The notes under the pieces were generated by a model. It saw only the letters and a list, made by a program, of their open reading frames with translations, was not told the origin of the DNA and ran no database searches. From assembly GCA_038380435.1 (NCBI GenBank), contig JAWZYU010000034.1:38688901-38752900 (forward strand): DNA of 64,000 nucleotides, read 5' to 3'. Of this stretch, positions 10,789 through 21,532 are shown piece by piece. Source of the DNA: Ryuthela nishihirai (lineage: Eukaryota; Arthropoda; Arachnida; Araneae; Heptathelidae). The stretch's first letter is position 1. Every line of letters starts with the position of its first letter. Position numbers and translations under genes: made by a program.

Positions 10789-11562
10789 ATCATCATCCTC
10801 ATCATCCTCAAGAGCCATGAACTATGAGGTCCAACCAAACTGTGCAATTTAGTTCTCCAAGCAAGTCTGTTCTGAGCTACATCTACTGCATCTGGCCACT
10901 GCACACCAATTCTAACAAGGTTCTGTTTGACATTGTCTGCCCACCGCATCCTAGGTCTCCCCTTCTTTCTGGGGCCTTTAGGCACACTGTTCATAACCCT
11001 ATTCGCCAATCTATAATTATTCATACGGGCAACATGGCCAAACCAACGGAGTCTCTCTCTGCACAATATGCTGCTTAAAGGAGGTTGCAAACTCTTTTGC
11101 CTAACCTCATCAGTTACAAAGTTGAACCACCTAATGCCCAAGATACTGCGTAAGCATCTGGAATCAAAAGCATCTAGTTTCCTGTTATCTTGTTTACAAA
11201 GTGTCCAAGTTTCACTACCATAACTAACCCTAGAAAGAACCAAACTATTATACAGTCTAATTTTAGTCTTTAGGTTATACGCCTATTTCTCCACACTCTC
11301 CATAGATTCTTAAAAGTCCCGGCAGCAATCCCTATTCGTCTGTTAATCTCATGCCGCACATCACCATTATCTGTTACATAGCTCCCAAGATAAACTGTGA
11401 CACCTGCTCAAGACTGCAACCATTCAGATTAACTGAATCACAACCTGCCTGACCAATTTTCATCACTTTAGTTTTCTCTCTGTTTATAACCAAACCTACT
11501 CTACTACCAGTCTCATCAACAGCTCGAATGAAAGAGTTCATCTCATCAACATCATTTGCCAA
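10785..11562 (-). pseudogene. reverse transcriptase C-terminal remnant (RTE-like)
   Basis: Two in-frame pieces, 152 aa (10785-11243) and 62 aa (11374-11562), are separated by frame breaks relative to the uninterrupted 249-aa version at 29698-30447. No endonuclease domain or catalytic aspartates are present. It cannot make an active enzyme. Confidence 0.8.
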
Positions 11563-11564
11563 AA
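10789..11564 (-). mobile_element. RTE-like LINE, 5'-truncated, copy 1
   Basis: On the minus strand it encodes the post-catalytic part of a reverse transcriptase, with conserved blocks SYGSETWTLCKQDNRKLDAF, RLRWFGHVARM and GRPRMRWADNV. I associate this arrangement with the RTE clade (for example BovB). It lacks the catalytic YADD region. It is broken by deletions near 11270 and 11393, where the copy at 29.7 kb has extra bases. The 3' end is an ATC/GAT-type short repeat, as in RTE elements. Confidence 0.85.
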
Positions 11565-11568
11565 GTCA

Positions 11569-12098
11569 TAGAACCCTTATTTAAGAAGTTACTGAACTGC
11601 GTATCTGAGCATGTATTGACATAACATGGAACTGTATCTAATGAAATGGCCACGTGCTAATTTTTTTGGTTGGCCAATTAAAATAGCCCAACCCAAATCC
11701 TCCTACATAAGAGAAAGAAAAAAAAATCCATCCGGTTTTTTTGGACTCTGCAGATTTTTTATTTCAATCGGAGATTGGAGATCAAGTCGATCTCTCTGTT
11801 CTTGAAGCAGCCATTCTTTATCCCTGCGAAAAACAAAAAGTCGCTTTCGTCACGAAACGGCTGCTTCGCATTTAAACAAACGCTTTCTCTTTCTGATGAA
11901 TAATTTATTGGATTAATTATCTTCTGAGTAAAATATATATATTTTTTAATTTCCCCACTGCAAGCTTTTAACTTCTGAATGTCATTTCTTGAATCGGAAA
12001 TGTAATTGGCGAAACAGTCGCTCTACATCGAATCCGGAAATTCGATATAAAAACCAAAACACCTAAATACAACTATCTGCTGATTCATCTTTCTTTCA
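11569..12098. other. non-repeat AT-rich stretch
   Basis: A short degraded SINE tail (AAAATAGCCCAACCCAAATC) lies at about 11680-11700. Otherwise no repeat or gene is recognised. Confidence 0.5.
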
Positions 12099-13968
12099 CT
12101 GTTATTATTTATTAAAATCTCCTTCCAATTGTTATTATTTATTAAAATATCCTTCTAATTGTTATTATTTATTAAAATCTCCTTCTAATTGTTATTATTT
12201 ATTAAAATCTCCTTCCAATTGTTATTATTTATTAAAATCTCCTTCTAATTGTTATTATTTATTAAAATCTCCTTCTAATTGTTATTATTTATTAAAATCT
12301 CCTTCCAATTGTTATTATTTATTAAAATCTCCTTCCAATTGTTATTATTTATTAAAATCTCCTTCCAATTGTTATTATTTATTAAAATCTCCTTCTAATT
12401 GTTATTATTTATTAAAATCTCCTTCTAATTGTTATTATTTATTAAAATCTCCTTCCAATTGTTATTATTTATTAAAATCTCCTTCTAATTGTTATTATTT
12501 ATTAAAATCTCCTTCCAATTGTTATTATTTATTAAAATCTCCTTCCAATTGTTATTATTTATTAAAATCTCCTTCCAATTGTTATTATGTATTAAAATCT
12601 CCTTCCAATTGTTATTATTTATTAAAATCTCCTTCCAATTGTTATTATTTATTAAAATCTCCTTCCAATTGTTATTATTTATTAAAATCTCCTTCCAATT
12701 GTTATTATGTATTAAAATCTCCTTCTAATTGTTATTATTTATTAAAATCTCCTTCCAATTGTTATTATTTATTAAAATCTCCTTCCAATTGTTATTATTT
12801 ATTAAAATCTCCTTCTAATTGTTATTATTTATTAAAATCTCCTTCCAATTGTTATTATTTATTAAAATCTCCTTCCAATTGTTATTATTTATTAAAATCT
12901 CCTTCCAATTGTTATTATTTATTAAAATCTCCTTCCAATTGTTATTATTTATTAAAATCTCCTTCCAATTGTTATTATTTATTAAAATCTCCTTCCAATT
13001 GTTATTATGTATTAAAATATCCTTCTAATTGTTATTATTTATTAAAATCTCCTTCCAATTGTTATTATTTATTAAAATCTCCTTCCAATTGTTATTATTT
13101 ATTAAAATCTCCTTCTAATTGTTATTATTTATTAAAATCTCCTTCCAATTGTTATTATTTATTAAAATCTCCTTCTAATTGTTATTATTTATTAAAATCT
13201 CCTTCCAATTGTTATTATTTATTAAAATCTCCTTCCAATTGTTATTATTTATTAAAATCTCCTTCCAATTGTTATTATTTATTAAAATCTCCTTCTAATT
13301 GTTATTATTTATTAAAATCTCCTTCCAATTGTTATTATTTTTTTAAATCTCCTTCCAATTGTTATTATTTATTAAAATCTCCTTCCAATTGTTATTATTT
13401 ATTAAAATCTCCTTCCAATTGTTATTATTTATTAAAATCTCCTTCCAATTGTTATTATTTATTAAAATCTCCTTCTAATTGTTATTATTTATTAAAATCT
13501 CCTTCCAATTGTTATTATTTATTAAAATCTCCTTCCAATTGTTATTATTTATTAAAATCTCCTTCCAATTGTTATTATTTATTAAAATCTCCTTCCAATT
13601 GTTATTATTTATTAAAATCTCCTTCCAATTGTTATTATGTATTAAAATCTCCTTCCAATTGTTATTATGTATTAAAATCTCCTTCCAATTGTTATTATGT
13701 ATTAAAATATCCTTCTAATTGTTATTATTTATTAAAATCTCCTTCCAATTGTTATTATTTATTAAAACTCCTTCCAATTGTTATTATTTATTAAAATCTC
13801 CTTCCAATTGTTATTATTTATTAAAATCTCCTTCCAATTGTTATTATGTATTAAAATCTCCTTCCAATTGTTATTATTTTTTTAAATCTCCTTCCAATTG
13901 TTATTATTTTTTTAAATCTCCTTCCAATTGTTATTATTTATTAAAATCTCCTTCCAATCGTTATTCAT
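12099..13968 (+). repeat. 30-bp AT-rich minisatellite, about 62 units
   Basis: Unit GTTATTATTTATTAAAATCT then CCTTCCAATT. Variants include CCTTCTAATT, ATTATGTATT (for example at 12588, 12708, 13008, 13638, 13668, 13698) and a T-run form (13340, 13880, 13910). The combined variant ATTATGTATTAAAATATCC occurs at both 13010 and 13700, so blocks have been duplicated. Unit length 30 keeps one reading frame open across many units, giving meaningless 10-aa repeat frames. Confidence 0.97.
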
Positions 13969-14502
13969 AAATTGATTTTAGTTTCGCTTTGCAATCAAAA
14001 TTCTCTAAGTGAAATATCTTTCCGGCATTTTCTGATTCCGTTGTTTTGAAAGACCGTTGTTTGTTGCTTTTATCTTTCCCAATGACCTTCGAATGTATTA
14101 GATTCGCATTTTTCATTCCGTTCGGTAATGATTCTCCTCTAGTGACAGAAAAAAAAATTAAGCAATCAAGGAAGCATTTGTCGGGTCATTACTTAGAGCG
14201 AAAAGCAAAAAAGTGGCCGCTTCCGACTGCACCGCCTGCTCTCGAATGTTGGATCTTTTTTTCATCCGTTTGCAGCTTCCGATCTCTCTAGAGTCTAATT
14301 TCGGTCTAAATTGTATCAAAAGAGGAGTTCTAATTTCGTAGGTCATGTTTTATACACTTCCTGGCCAAATTAATACGCACCTACCTGAAAATTTATTCGG
14401 CATTTGCGATAAGAAGTGGCAGCTAGGACTCGAAGCGGGATGCTTTCCGCATCCTTTCGAAAACATTAGGAAGGATTTTCATCCACGATTGCTGGAAAAT
14501 GG
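13969..14502. other. non-repeat stretch
   Basis: Three frames of 62-81 codons overlap on both strands between 14046 and 14542. None has a recognisable motif. No gene called. Confidence 0.5.
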
Positions 14503-15275
14503 AGGCGGGGGTGGCTCAGTCGGTAGTGCGTCAGGCTCGTAATCTGCAGTTCCCCGTTTCGAGTCCCACCTGAGTCAACGTTGATATTAATCTTCTCAAA
14601 ACTCCCCGCCCTTAGTTGATTGGTTCAGTTGTTTTACGTCTGAGCGGCTCTTTTTTGCACACAATGGGCTAAATGGCTAGATCACAAGGACCCCGAAAGC
14701 TCAGAGAAGGTTGGGGGAGGTACCCACTGGACAGTTGTTAGGACACAGATGGTAGCATCCCATCAAGGCCATCCAGTGTGTTCTTTAACGTGCATAGGTT
14801 ATGGCTCTCCCGCACACGGGGCCACGGCTTAACGTCCCATCCGACGGACGGCAGCCTTTACAAACCCATCGGTGTCCCACACTGACCGTGGGCAGGGAGT
14901 TTTGCGGAGATAAATCTCAACGCTGACCCAGCTGAGACTCGAACCTGGGAACTGCAGATTACGAGCCTGGCGCGCTACCAACTGAGCCACCCCCGCCCCA
15001 GGTCTCACTTAGTAGGGGATACCGATGGGCTTGGAAAATCCGTCATCCATCGGATGCTGCGTTAAGAAGTGGTCCGGTATGCGAGAGAGCCATACTTGCG
15101 CTCTTCAAAGAACACGTTGAATGACCTTGATGGGAGTCTACCATCTGTCTCCTAACAGCTGTTCAGTGGGTCCCCTCCCCCTCAAACTTCTCTGAGCCCT
15201 CAGGGTCCTTGTCACCTGGCCAATTAACCCATTGTATGCAAAAAAGTGCCGCTCAGAATTAAAATAATCTAACCC
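14503..15275 (+). mobile_element. SINE (plus) split by SINE (minus)
   Basis: The host head with boxes A and B is at 14503-14615, then a full minus copy at about 14621-15000. The host body resumes at CACTTAGTAGGGGATACCGA and ends with a tail near 15275. The possible duplication is short (CTTAGT) and weak. Confidence 0.85.
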
Positions 15276-15490
15276 TTTTAAAAGTTTAGTTTTGATTTCA
15301 GGAGGGAGAATGATTTGTAGAACGAGTTATCGATGTTTGTATCATTTTGTTTATTGCCTATACTATAAAAATTACTCCTAATAATTAAATCAATTAAATA
15401 ACTGAAAGGTAATTAAATATATTGTTTCTGAAATAAACAAATTATAAATTTTAAATGCTAGTTCCTCTTTTATATTGTCGTCACTAGACA
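15276..15490. other. AT-rich spacer
   Basis: Rich in AATTAAAT-type sequence; nothing recognised. Confidence 0.5.
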
Positions 15491-16243
15491 GGTTGGGTTG
15501 TTTTACCTCTAAACGGCACTTTTTTTGCACACCATGGGCTAAATGGCCGGGTCACATGGACCCCGAAGGCTTAGAGAAGGTTGGGCGAGGGGACCTACTG
15601 CAACAGCTGTTGAGAGACAGATGGTAGCCTCCCGTCAAGGCCATCCAGCGTGTTCTTTAACGTTGGGTTGTTTTACCTCTGAGCGGCACTTTTTTGCACA
15701 CCATGGGCTAAATAGCTAGGTCACATGGACCCTGAAGGCTCAGAAAAGGTTAGGCGAGGGGATCCACTGGAACAGCTGTTGGGAGACAGATGATAGCCTC
15801 CCGTAAAGGCCATCCAGCGTGTTCTTTAACGTTGGGTTGTTTTACCTCTAAGCGGCACTAATTTGCATACCATGGACTAAATGGCCAGGTCACATGAACC
15901 CCGAAGGCTCAGAGAAGGTTGGGCGAGGGGACCCACTGGGACAGCTGTTGGGATACAGATGGTAGCTTCCCGTCAAGGCCATCCAGCGTGTTCTTTAACG
16001 TGCACAAGGTATAGCTCTCCCGCACACGGAGCCACGGCTTAACGTACCATCCGACGGACTGCGGTCTTTCCAAGCCCATCGGTCCCATCTAATGGATGGT
16101 GCCTTTCCAAGATCAACTGGTCCTCTATTGACACCGAGGGCAAGGAGGAGAGATTTGAGGAGATAAATCTCAACGTTGTCCCAGTTGGGACTCGAACCTG
16201 GGAACTGCAGAATGCGAGCTTGGTGCATTACCCCCCCGCCCCT
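15491..16243 (-). mobile_element. SINE with three 3' modules, minus
   Basis: Three 3' modules (junctions near 15660 and 15830) are followed by a body with a small internal duplication near 16080-16110 and a diverged head ending in a C-run. Confidence 0.88.
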
Positions 16244-16552
16244 TCCCAAAAATTAAAAAAAAACATAGACTATCAAGAAAATTGAATGTAGCTAACATCA
16301 CTACAACAATTCCCATTTACTCGTAATTACATTTTTAATTTATAAAAAAAACAACAACACTAAAATGCCCGCAGGAAATGCCTTCCTTTGAATATCTGTA
16401 AAAATTGGCCGTAGAATATGCAAATCGGGGCTAATGACCTGCATAACTTAGATCAAAGCAATTGCTAAACGATTTATCTTTTCAGAAAAGCCCAACATCG
16501 TCCTAAACCATGTCCTGGGCTAACAGCTACCTTTATAATTAAACCACATTAT
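16244..16552. other. non-repeat AT-rich stretch
   Basis: No frame, repeat or RNA gene recognised. Confidence 0.5.
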
Positions 16553-16562
16553 AATCATTATG

Positions 16563-16926
16563 CCGCGCCAGGCTCGTAATCTGTAGTTCCCAGGTTCGAG
16601 TCCCAGCTGGGTCAGCGTTGAGATTTATCTCCGCAAAATTCCCCGCCCTGCCCACGGTCAGTAGGGGACACCGATGGGCTTGGAAAGACCGCCGTCCGTC
16701 GGATGGGACGTTAAGCCGTGGCCCCCGTGTACGGGAAAGCCATACCCTGTGCACGCTAAAGAACACGCTGGATGGCCTTGACGGGAGGCTACCATCTGTC
16801 TCCCAACAGCTGTTACAGTGGGTCCCCTCCCCCAACCTTCTCTGAGCCTTCGGGGTCCTTGTGGCCTGGCCATTTAGCCCATGGTGTGCAAAAAAGTGCC
16901 GCTCAGAGGTAAAACAACCCAACCCA
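16563..16926 (+). mobile_element. 5'-truncated SINE, plus
   Basis: Starts inside the head (CGCGCCAGGCTCGTAATCTG), so box A is lost. The 10-bp duplication AATCATTATG at 16553-16562 and 16927-16936 shows the truncation arose during insertion. Confidence 0.92.
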
Positions 16927-16936
16927 AATCATTATG

Positions 16937-17407
16937 CACCTGACATTATGATCAAATATTGCAGTTACTATAACGCTAATTGTATCATTTGCATATCTAA
17001 TATATCCTCTGTGTACAAAGCAAGCCAATGACTATATTCTTTACCGATATCTATTCACTCTTTATTACCCATGAACTTTCGGAAAAACGTCTTTCTTTTA
17101 TTTCACGAACGCCCATGATCCATTGATGTCGAGATCCCAACCCACAGGGCGGCGCCCTCTTTAAAAGTCCCATTAGGATGCTGTGCCCTGTTGCGACGAG
17201 GGTGTGTTCGATGAGATGCTAACAGTCGATGACCAGAAGAGCAAAGAGATGGAGTCTCTGTCTCTGCATCAACTGCGCAGGTGGAAAAGAGCAACGAGTG
17301 TTCGGGATTCAAGGTAACCTTCATGTGCGTGCTTACTCACCAGAAGCATCGTTGGAGTATGCTCGCATAGAAACCGATTTGAGCGGTTAAGCGTTATCAA
17401 CGTTTCT
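16937..17407. other. non-repeat stretch
   Basis: A 73-codon minus frame at 17103-17324 has no recognisable domain. No gene called. Confidence 0.5.
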
Positions 17408-17416
17408 GACATCTGG

Positions 17417-17956
17417 GTTGGGTTGGTTGTTTCACCTTTGAGCGGGACTTTTTTTGCACACCATGGGCTAAATGGCCAGGTCATAAGGACCCAGAAGGCT
17501 CAGAAAAGGTTGGGGGAGGGGACCTACTGAACAGCTGTTGGGAGACAGATGGTAGCCTCCCGTCAAGGCCATCCAGCGTGTTCTTCAACGTTGGGTTGTT
17601 TTACCTTTGAGCGACACTTTTTTGCACACCATGGGCTAAATGGCCAGGTCACATGGACCCCGAAGGCTCAGAGAAGGTTGGGGGAGGGGACCTACTGGAA
17701 CAGCTGTTGGGAGACAGATGGTAGCCTCTCGTCAAGGCCATCCAGCGTGTTCTTTAACGTGCACAGGGAGCCACGGCTTAACGTCCCATCCGATGGACAG
17801 CGGCCTTTCCAAACCCATCGGTGTCCCCTACTGACCGTGGGCAGGGTGGGGAATTTTGCGGAGATAAATCTCAATGCTGACCCAGCTGGGACTCGAACCT
17901 GGGAACTATAGATTACGAGCCTGGCGCATTACCGACTGAGCCACCACTGCCCCTCC
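17417..17956 (-). mobile_element. SINE with two 3' modules, minus
   Basis: Flanked by the 9-bp duplication GACATCTGG at 17408-17416 and 17957-17965. The head shows GCCACCACTGCCCC, slightly diverged. Confidence 0.9.
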
Positions 17957-17994
17957 GACATCTGGCTTCTTAAAATTAAACCATTGTCAACAAG

Positions 17995-18221
17995 GGGTTG
18001 GGTTGTTTTATCTATGAGTGACACTCGTTTTCACACAATGGGTTAAATGGCCAAGTCACAAGGACCCCAAGGGCTCAGAGAAGGTTGGGGAAGACCCACT
18101 GGACAGCAGTTAGGAGACAGATGGTAGCCTCCTGTAAAGACCATCCAGCATGTTCTTTAATGTGCACAGGGTATGGCTCTCCCGCACACGGGACCACGGA
18201 TTAATGGCCGATATGATGATG
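17995..18221 (-). mobile_element. diverged SINE tail and partial body, minus
   Basis: Recognisable from TTGGGTTGTTTTATCTATGA to the GCACACGGGACCACGG block. It ends where a plus SINE head begins. Confidence 0.75.
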
Positions 18222-18996
18222 GGGCGGGGGTGGCTCAGTCGGTATCGCGACAGGCTCGTAATCTGTAGTGCCAGGTTCGAGTTCCACCTGGGTAAGCCTT
18301 GAGATTTATCTCCGCAAAATTCCCTGCCCTCTGCTAGTAGGAGACAACGACGACATTGGAAAGAGCGCCGTCCGTCGGATGGGACGTTAAGCCGTGGCCC
18401 CTTCATCGTATGCGGTAGAGCCATACCCTCCGCATGCTAAAGAACACACTGAATGGCCTTGACGGGAGGCTACCATCTGTCTCTCAACAGCTGTTCCAGT
18501 GGGTCTCCTCCCCCAGCTTTCTCTGAGCCTTCGGGGGGCGGGGGTGGCTTAGTCGGTAGCGCGCCAGGCTCGTAATCTGTAGTTCCCAGGTTCGAGTCCC
18601 AGCTGGGTCAGCGTTGAGATTTATCTCCGCAAAATTCCCCGCCCTGCCCACGGTCAGTAGGGGACACCGATGGGCTTGGAAAGGCCACCGTCCGTCGGAT
18701 GGGACGTTAAGCCATGGCCCCTTGTGGGGAGAGAGCCATACCCTGTGCACGTTAAAGAACACGCTGTATGGCCTTGACGGGAGGCTACCATCTGTCTCTC
18801 AACAGCCGTTCCAGTGGGTCCCCTCCCCCAACCTTCTCTGAGCTTTCGGGGTCCATGTGACGTGGCCATTTAACCCATGGTGTGCAAAAAAGTGCCGCTC
18901 AGAGGTAAAACAACCCAACCCAAATCTGAGCCTTCGATGTCCTTGTGATCTAGCCATTTGGCCCATTGTGTGCAAAAAAAGTGCCGCTCAGAGGTA
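18222..18996 (+). mobile_element. SINE (plus) split by a SINE (plus)
   Basis: Host at 18222-18533, resuming 18925-18996. The inner full-length copy is at 18534-18924, with the 12-bp duplication TCTGAGCCTTCG at 18522-18533 and 18925-18936. The host body differs from the family (CGACGACATTGGAAAGAGCG). Confidence 0.9.
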
Positions 18997-19423
18997 AGTT
19001 GGTCTCACAGCACACGCTACAGTTTGCTGTTTAAGACGCCGAAAAGTTGGAAACGTTCCTAACGATGAAACGCCGAAATCGCTTTTTTGTGAGGACGGTA
19101 CCTATGAGTGGATAAATGTGAGGAGGTGTGAGCAGACAAAAAGTCGGGAGTCTGCAGTCAGGGAATTGCGTGCTCGTGATTGCGAAAGATGCAATTGATG
19201 AAAGAAATTGATGAGTCCGTTGCTGCTCAGATATCGTGATGCAGATCTGTTAGGTTATTGTTACCCTGGTGATTGCTCTCATAATGATGCTTAAGGTGGG
19301 ATACGTTTAGGATGGTTATGTTTAACTTTCTGAGGAGTATTTTCCAGCTTTTAATATATGATCTGGTTTTTCGATGTTTGTGCTTAGTTTTTATTTCAGT
19401 TGTATTGTTGTGTGAATTTTCAT
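18997..19423. other. non-repeat stretch
   Basis: A segment near 19030-19060 (TTAAGACGCCGAAAAGTTGG) resembles 37530-37565, so a low-copy repeat may be present. No gene recognised. Confidence 0.45.
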
Positions 19424-19436
19424 TCAGAGAAATATA

Positions 19437-20166
19437 TATATATGGGGCGGGGGTGGCTTAGTCGGTAGCGCGCCAGGCTCGTAATCTGTAGTTCCCAGGT
19501 TCGAGTCCCAGCTGGGTCAGCGTTGAGATTTATCTCTGCAAAATTCCTCGCCCTGCCCACGATCAGTAGGGGACACCGATGGGATTGGAAAGGCCGCCGT
19601 CCGTCGGATGGGACGTTAAGCAGTGGCCCGGTGTGCTGGAGAACCATACCCTGTGCACGTTAAAGAACACGCTGGATCGCCTTGACGGGAGTCTACCATC
19701 TGTCTCCCAACAGCTGTTCCAGTGGGTCCCCTCCCCCAACCTTCTCTGAGCCTTCGGGGTCCATGTGACCTGACCATTTAGCCCATGGTGTGCAAAAAAG
19801 TGCCGCTCAGAGGTAAAACAACCCAACGTTAAAGAACACGCTGGATGGCCTTGACGGGAGTCTACCATCTGTCTCCCAACAGCTGTTCCAGTGGGTCCCC
19901 TCCCCCAACCTTCTCTGAGCCTTCGGGGTCCATGTGACCTGACCATTTAGCCCATGGTGTGCAAAAAAGTGCCGCTCAGAGGTAAAACAACCCAACGTTA
20001 AAGAACACGCTGGATGGCCTTGACGGGGGGCTACCATCTGTCTCCCAACAGCTGTTCCAGTGAGTCCTCTCCTCCAACCATCTCTGAGCCTTCGGGATCC
20101 TTGTGACCTGACCATTTAGCTCATGGTGTGCAAAAAAGTACCCGCTCAGAGGTAAAAGAACCCAAC
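19437..20166 (+). mobile_element. SINE with three 3' modules, plus
   Basis: Flanked by the 13-bp duplication TCAGAGAAATATA at 19424-19436 and 20167-20179. Modules 1 and 2 share the locus-specific variants GGGAGTCTACC and TGACCTGACCATT. The third differs and is closer to the flanking tail. Confidence 0.93.
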
Positions 20167-20179
20167 TCAGAGAAATATA

Positions 20180-20290
20180 CACTACTGGAAAAAAAAAGTA
20201 TCCGGACACTTCAATGTTCCCGAATGGAGAGTCGCAACTTTTAAAATCAATTTTTTGTGGGAAAACACTCACTGGAGATGAATTAAAGCT
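20180..20290 (+). mobile_element. possible mariner-like terminal fragment
   Basis: Begins ACTACTGGAAAAAAAAAGTA then TCCGGACACT, which has the form of a Tc1/mariner terminal repeat but differs from the MITE next to it. No partner end found. Confidence 0.3.
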
Positions 20291-20449
20291 CTCCCTCAAA
20301 TCGTTCTAATTCGTATTTTCAAAAATATTCTTTTAATATTTACACAGAGCTATGATTCAAATATTATTTTCAAAGTTAGGGGCGTTCTGAATGTGATTTC
20401 CCATTCACCTAACATGGAAATGTATGAAAACATTTTGTAACAGAATGTA

Positions 20450-20577
20450 CAGTCGCTCAAAAAAGTATCCGAATACACTAGGGTTGATTACAGATTTCAG
20501 AAAAAATATCTGGCAACGATTTTTTATTCTGAATTCTGTAATCAACCATAGCGTTTGGATAATTTTTTGAGCGACTT
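20450..20577 (+). mobile_element. short MITE copy
   Basis: The left end CAGTCGCTCAAAAAAGTATC and a right arm ending TTTTTTGAGCGACT enclose about 128 bp. The central parts of both arms are deleted relative to the 215-bp copy at 59847. TA precedes the left end, but the right TA is mutated. Confidence 0.8.
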
Positions 20578-20583
20578 CTTTAA

Positions 20584-20786
20584 TATGCAAGGGTATAATT
20601 CTCCCGCACACTGAACCACGGCTTAACGTCCCATCCGACGGACGGTTGTCTTTCCAACCCTATCGGTGTTCCCTACTGACCGCGGGCAGGGCGGGGAATT
20701 TTGTGGAGATAAATCTCAACGTTGACCCAGCTGGGACTCGAACCTGGGAACTACAGATTACGAGCCTGGCTCGCTACCGACTGAGA
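20584..20786 (-). mobile_element. SINE body and head, minus, tail missing
   Basis: Starts in the body (TATGCAAGGGTATAATTCTC) right after the MITE and ends in the head. The 3' module is not present on the other side of the MITE. Confidence 0.8.
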
Positions 20787-21530
20787 AAAACAGGTTCATC
20801 AAATCCTGACGTACAAGGAGTAAAAGCTAGATTCTTTTCCAATCTAATATCTGAAACAATTTCTTCTCTCGAATGCTAACCTTTACAGAAAATCTTCTCT
20901 CTTATTATCTGAAAGCGTCCCTACGTCAGATCCTCCAAAGGCTGTCGCAGAGTTTTCATTTTTCCTCTCTAAGACACATCGAAGTCTTCTCTAAATCCCA
21001 TCTGTGGGTTCATCCAGCTGCAAAAGAATCACCTCTTTTCGTTTCTCTCCTCGTATCGATTCCCTTTCGGATTTTGCATCAAGGCCAGTGAACTTTTTTT
21101 GCTGAATTGCCCAGAAGAGCAGAAAAGCTTGCGTGATCCTGCAAACTCTCCACTTGAAGGTCTTTATCTGTCTGCTCCAAAACATCCGCAAATTTCCGAA
21201 GTGGATTTCAAATGGAAAAGAATTCAGATTTTAGCTTATATTTTGTCTTCTTCTTGGACATGATCAGAAGTGAAATCCTCTCCCGAGTTTTTCTCTTATA
21301 TTTGTTAAGAAAACAAATACACTAGTTTTGAAAAGTTAAGATACAGTTAAGTAATAGAAATAGTATTTTCTGTAATATTTTCTCGTAATTCTATTTTGAT
21401 CCAAATTTTATTCTCAAGGAGGATGTAAAGATGGTGCGAGGTTCCTCCATCTCCCTGGTCTTTTCCTCGTTATCTCTCTTAAACAGAATATTTTTATATT
21501 TAAAATATTTTTTTTCTTTTTTTTATTGGG
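20787..21530. other. non-repeat stretch
   Basis: Overlapping frames at 20873-21091 (plus) and 20991-21191 (minus) have no recognised motif. The stretch ends in a T-rich run just before the SINE head. No gene called. Confidence 0.5.
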
Positions 21531-21532
21531 GA

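Noticed and set aside
10824..11078. Frame ending GNMAKPTESLSAQYAA, seen at three loci
   Set aside because: Antisense of the LINE reverse transcriptase; conserved only because the LINE is.
12489..13970. Frames with LLLFIKISFQ repeats that look like membrane segments
   Set aside because: Translation of an AT-rich 30-bp minisatellite; hydrophobicity follows from T-rich codons.
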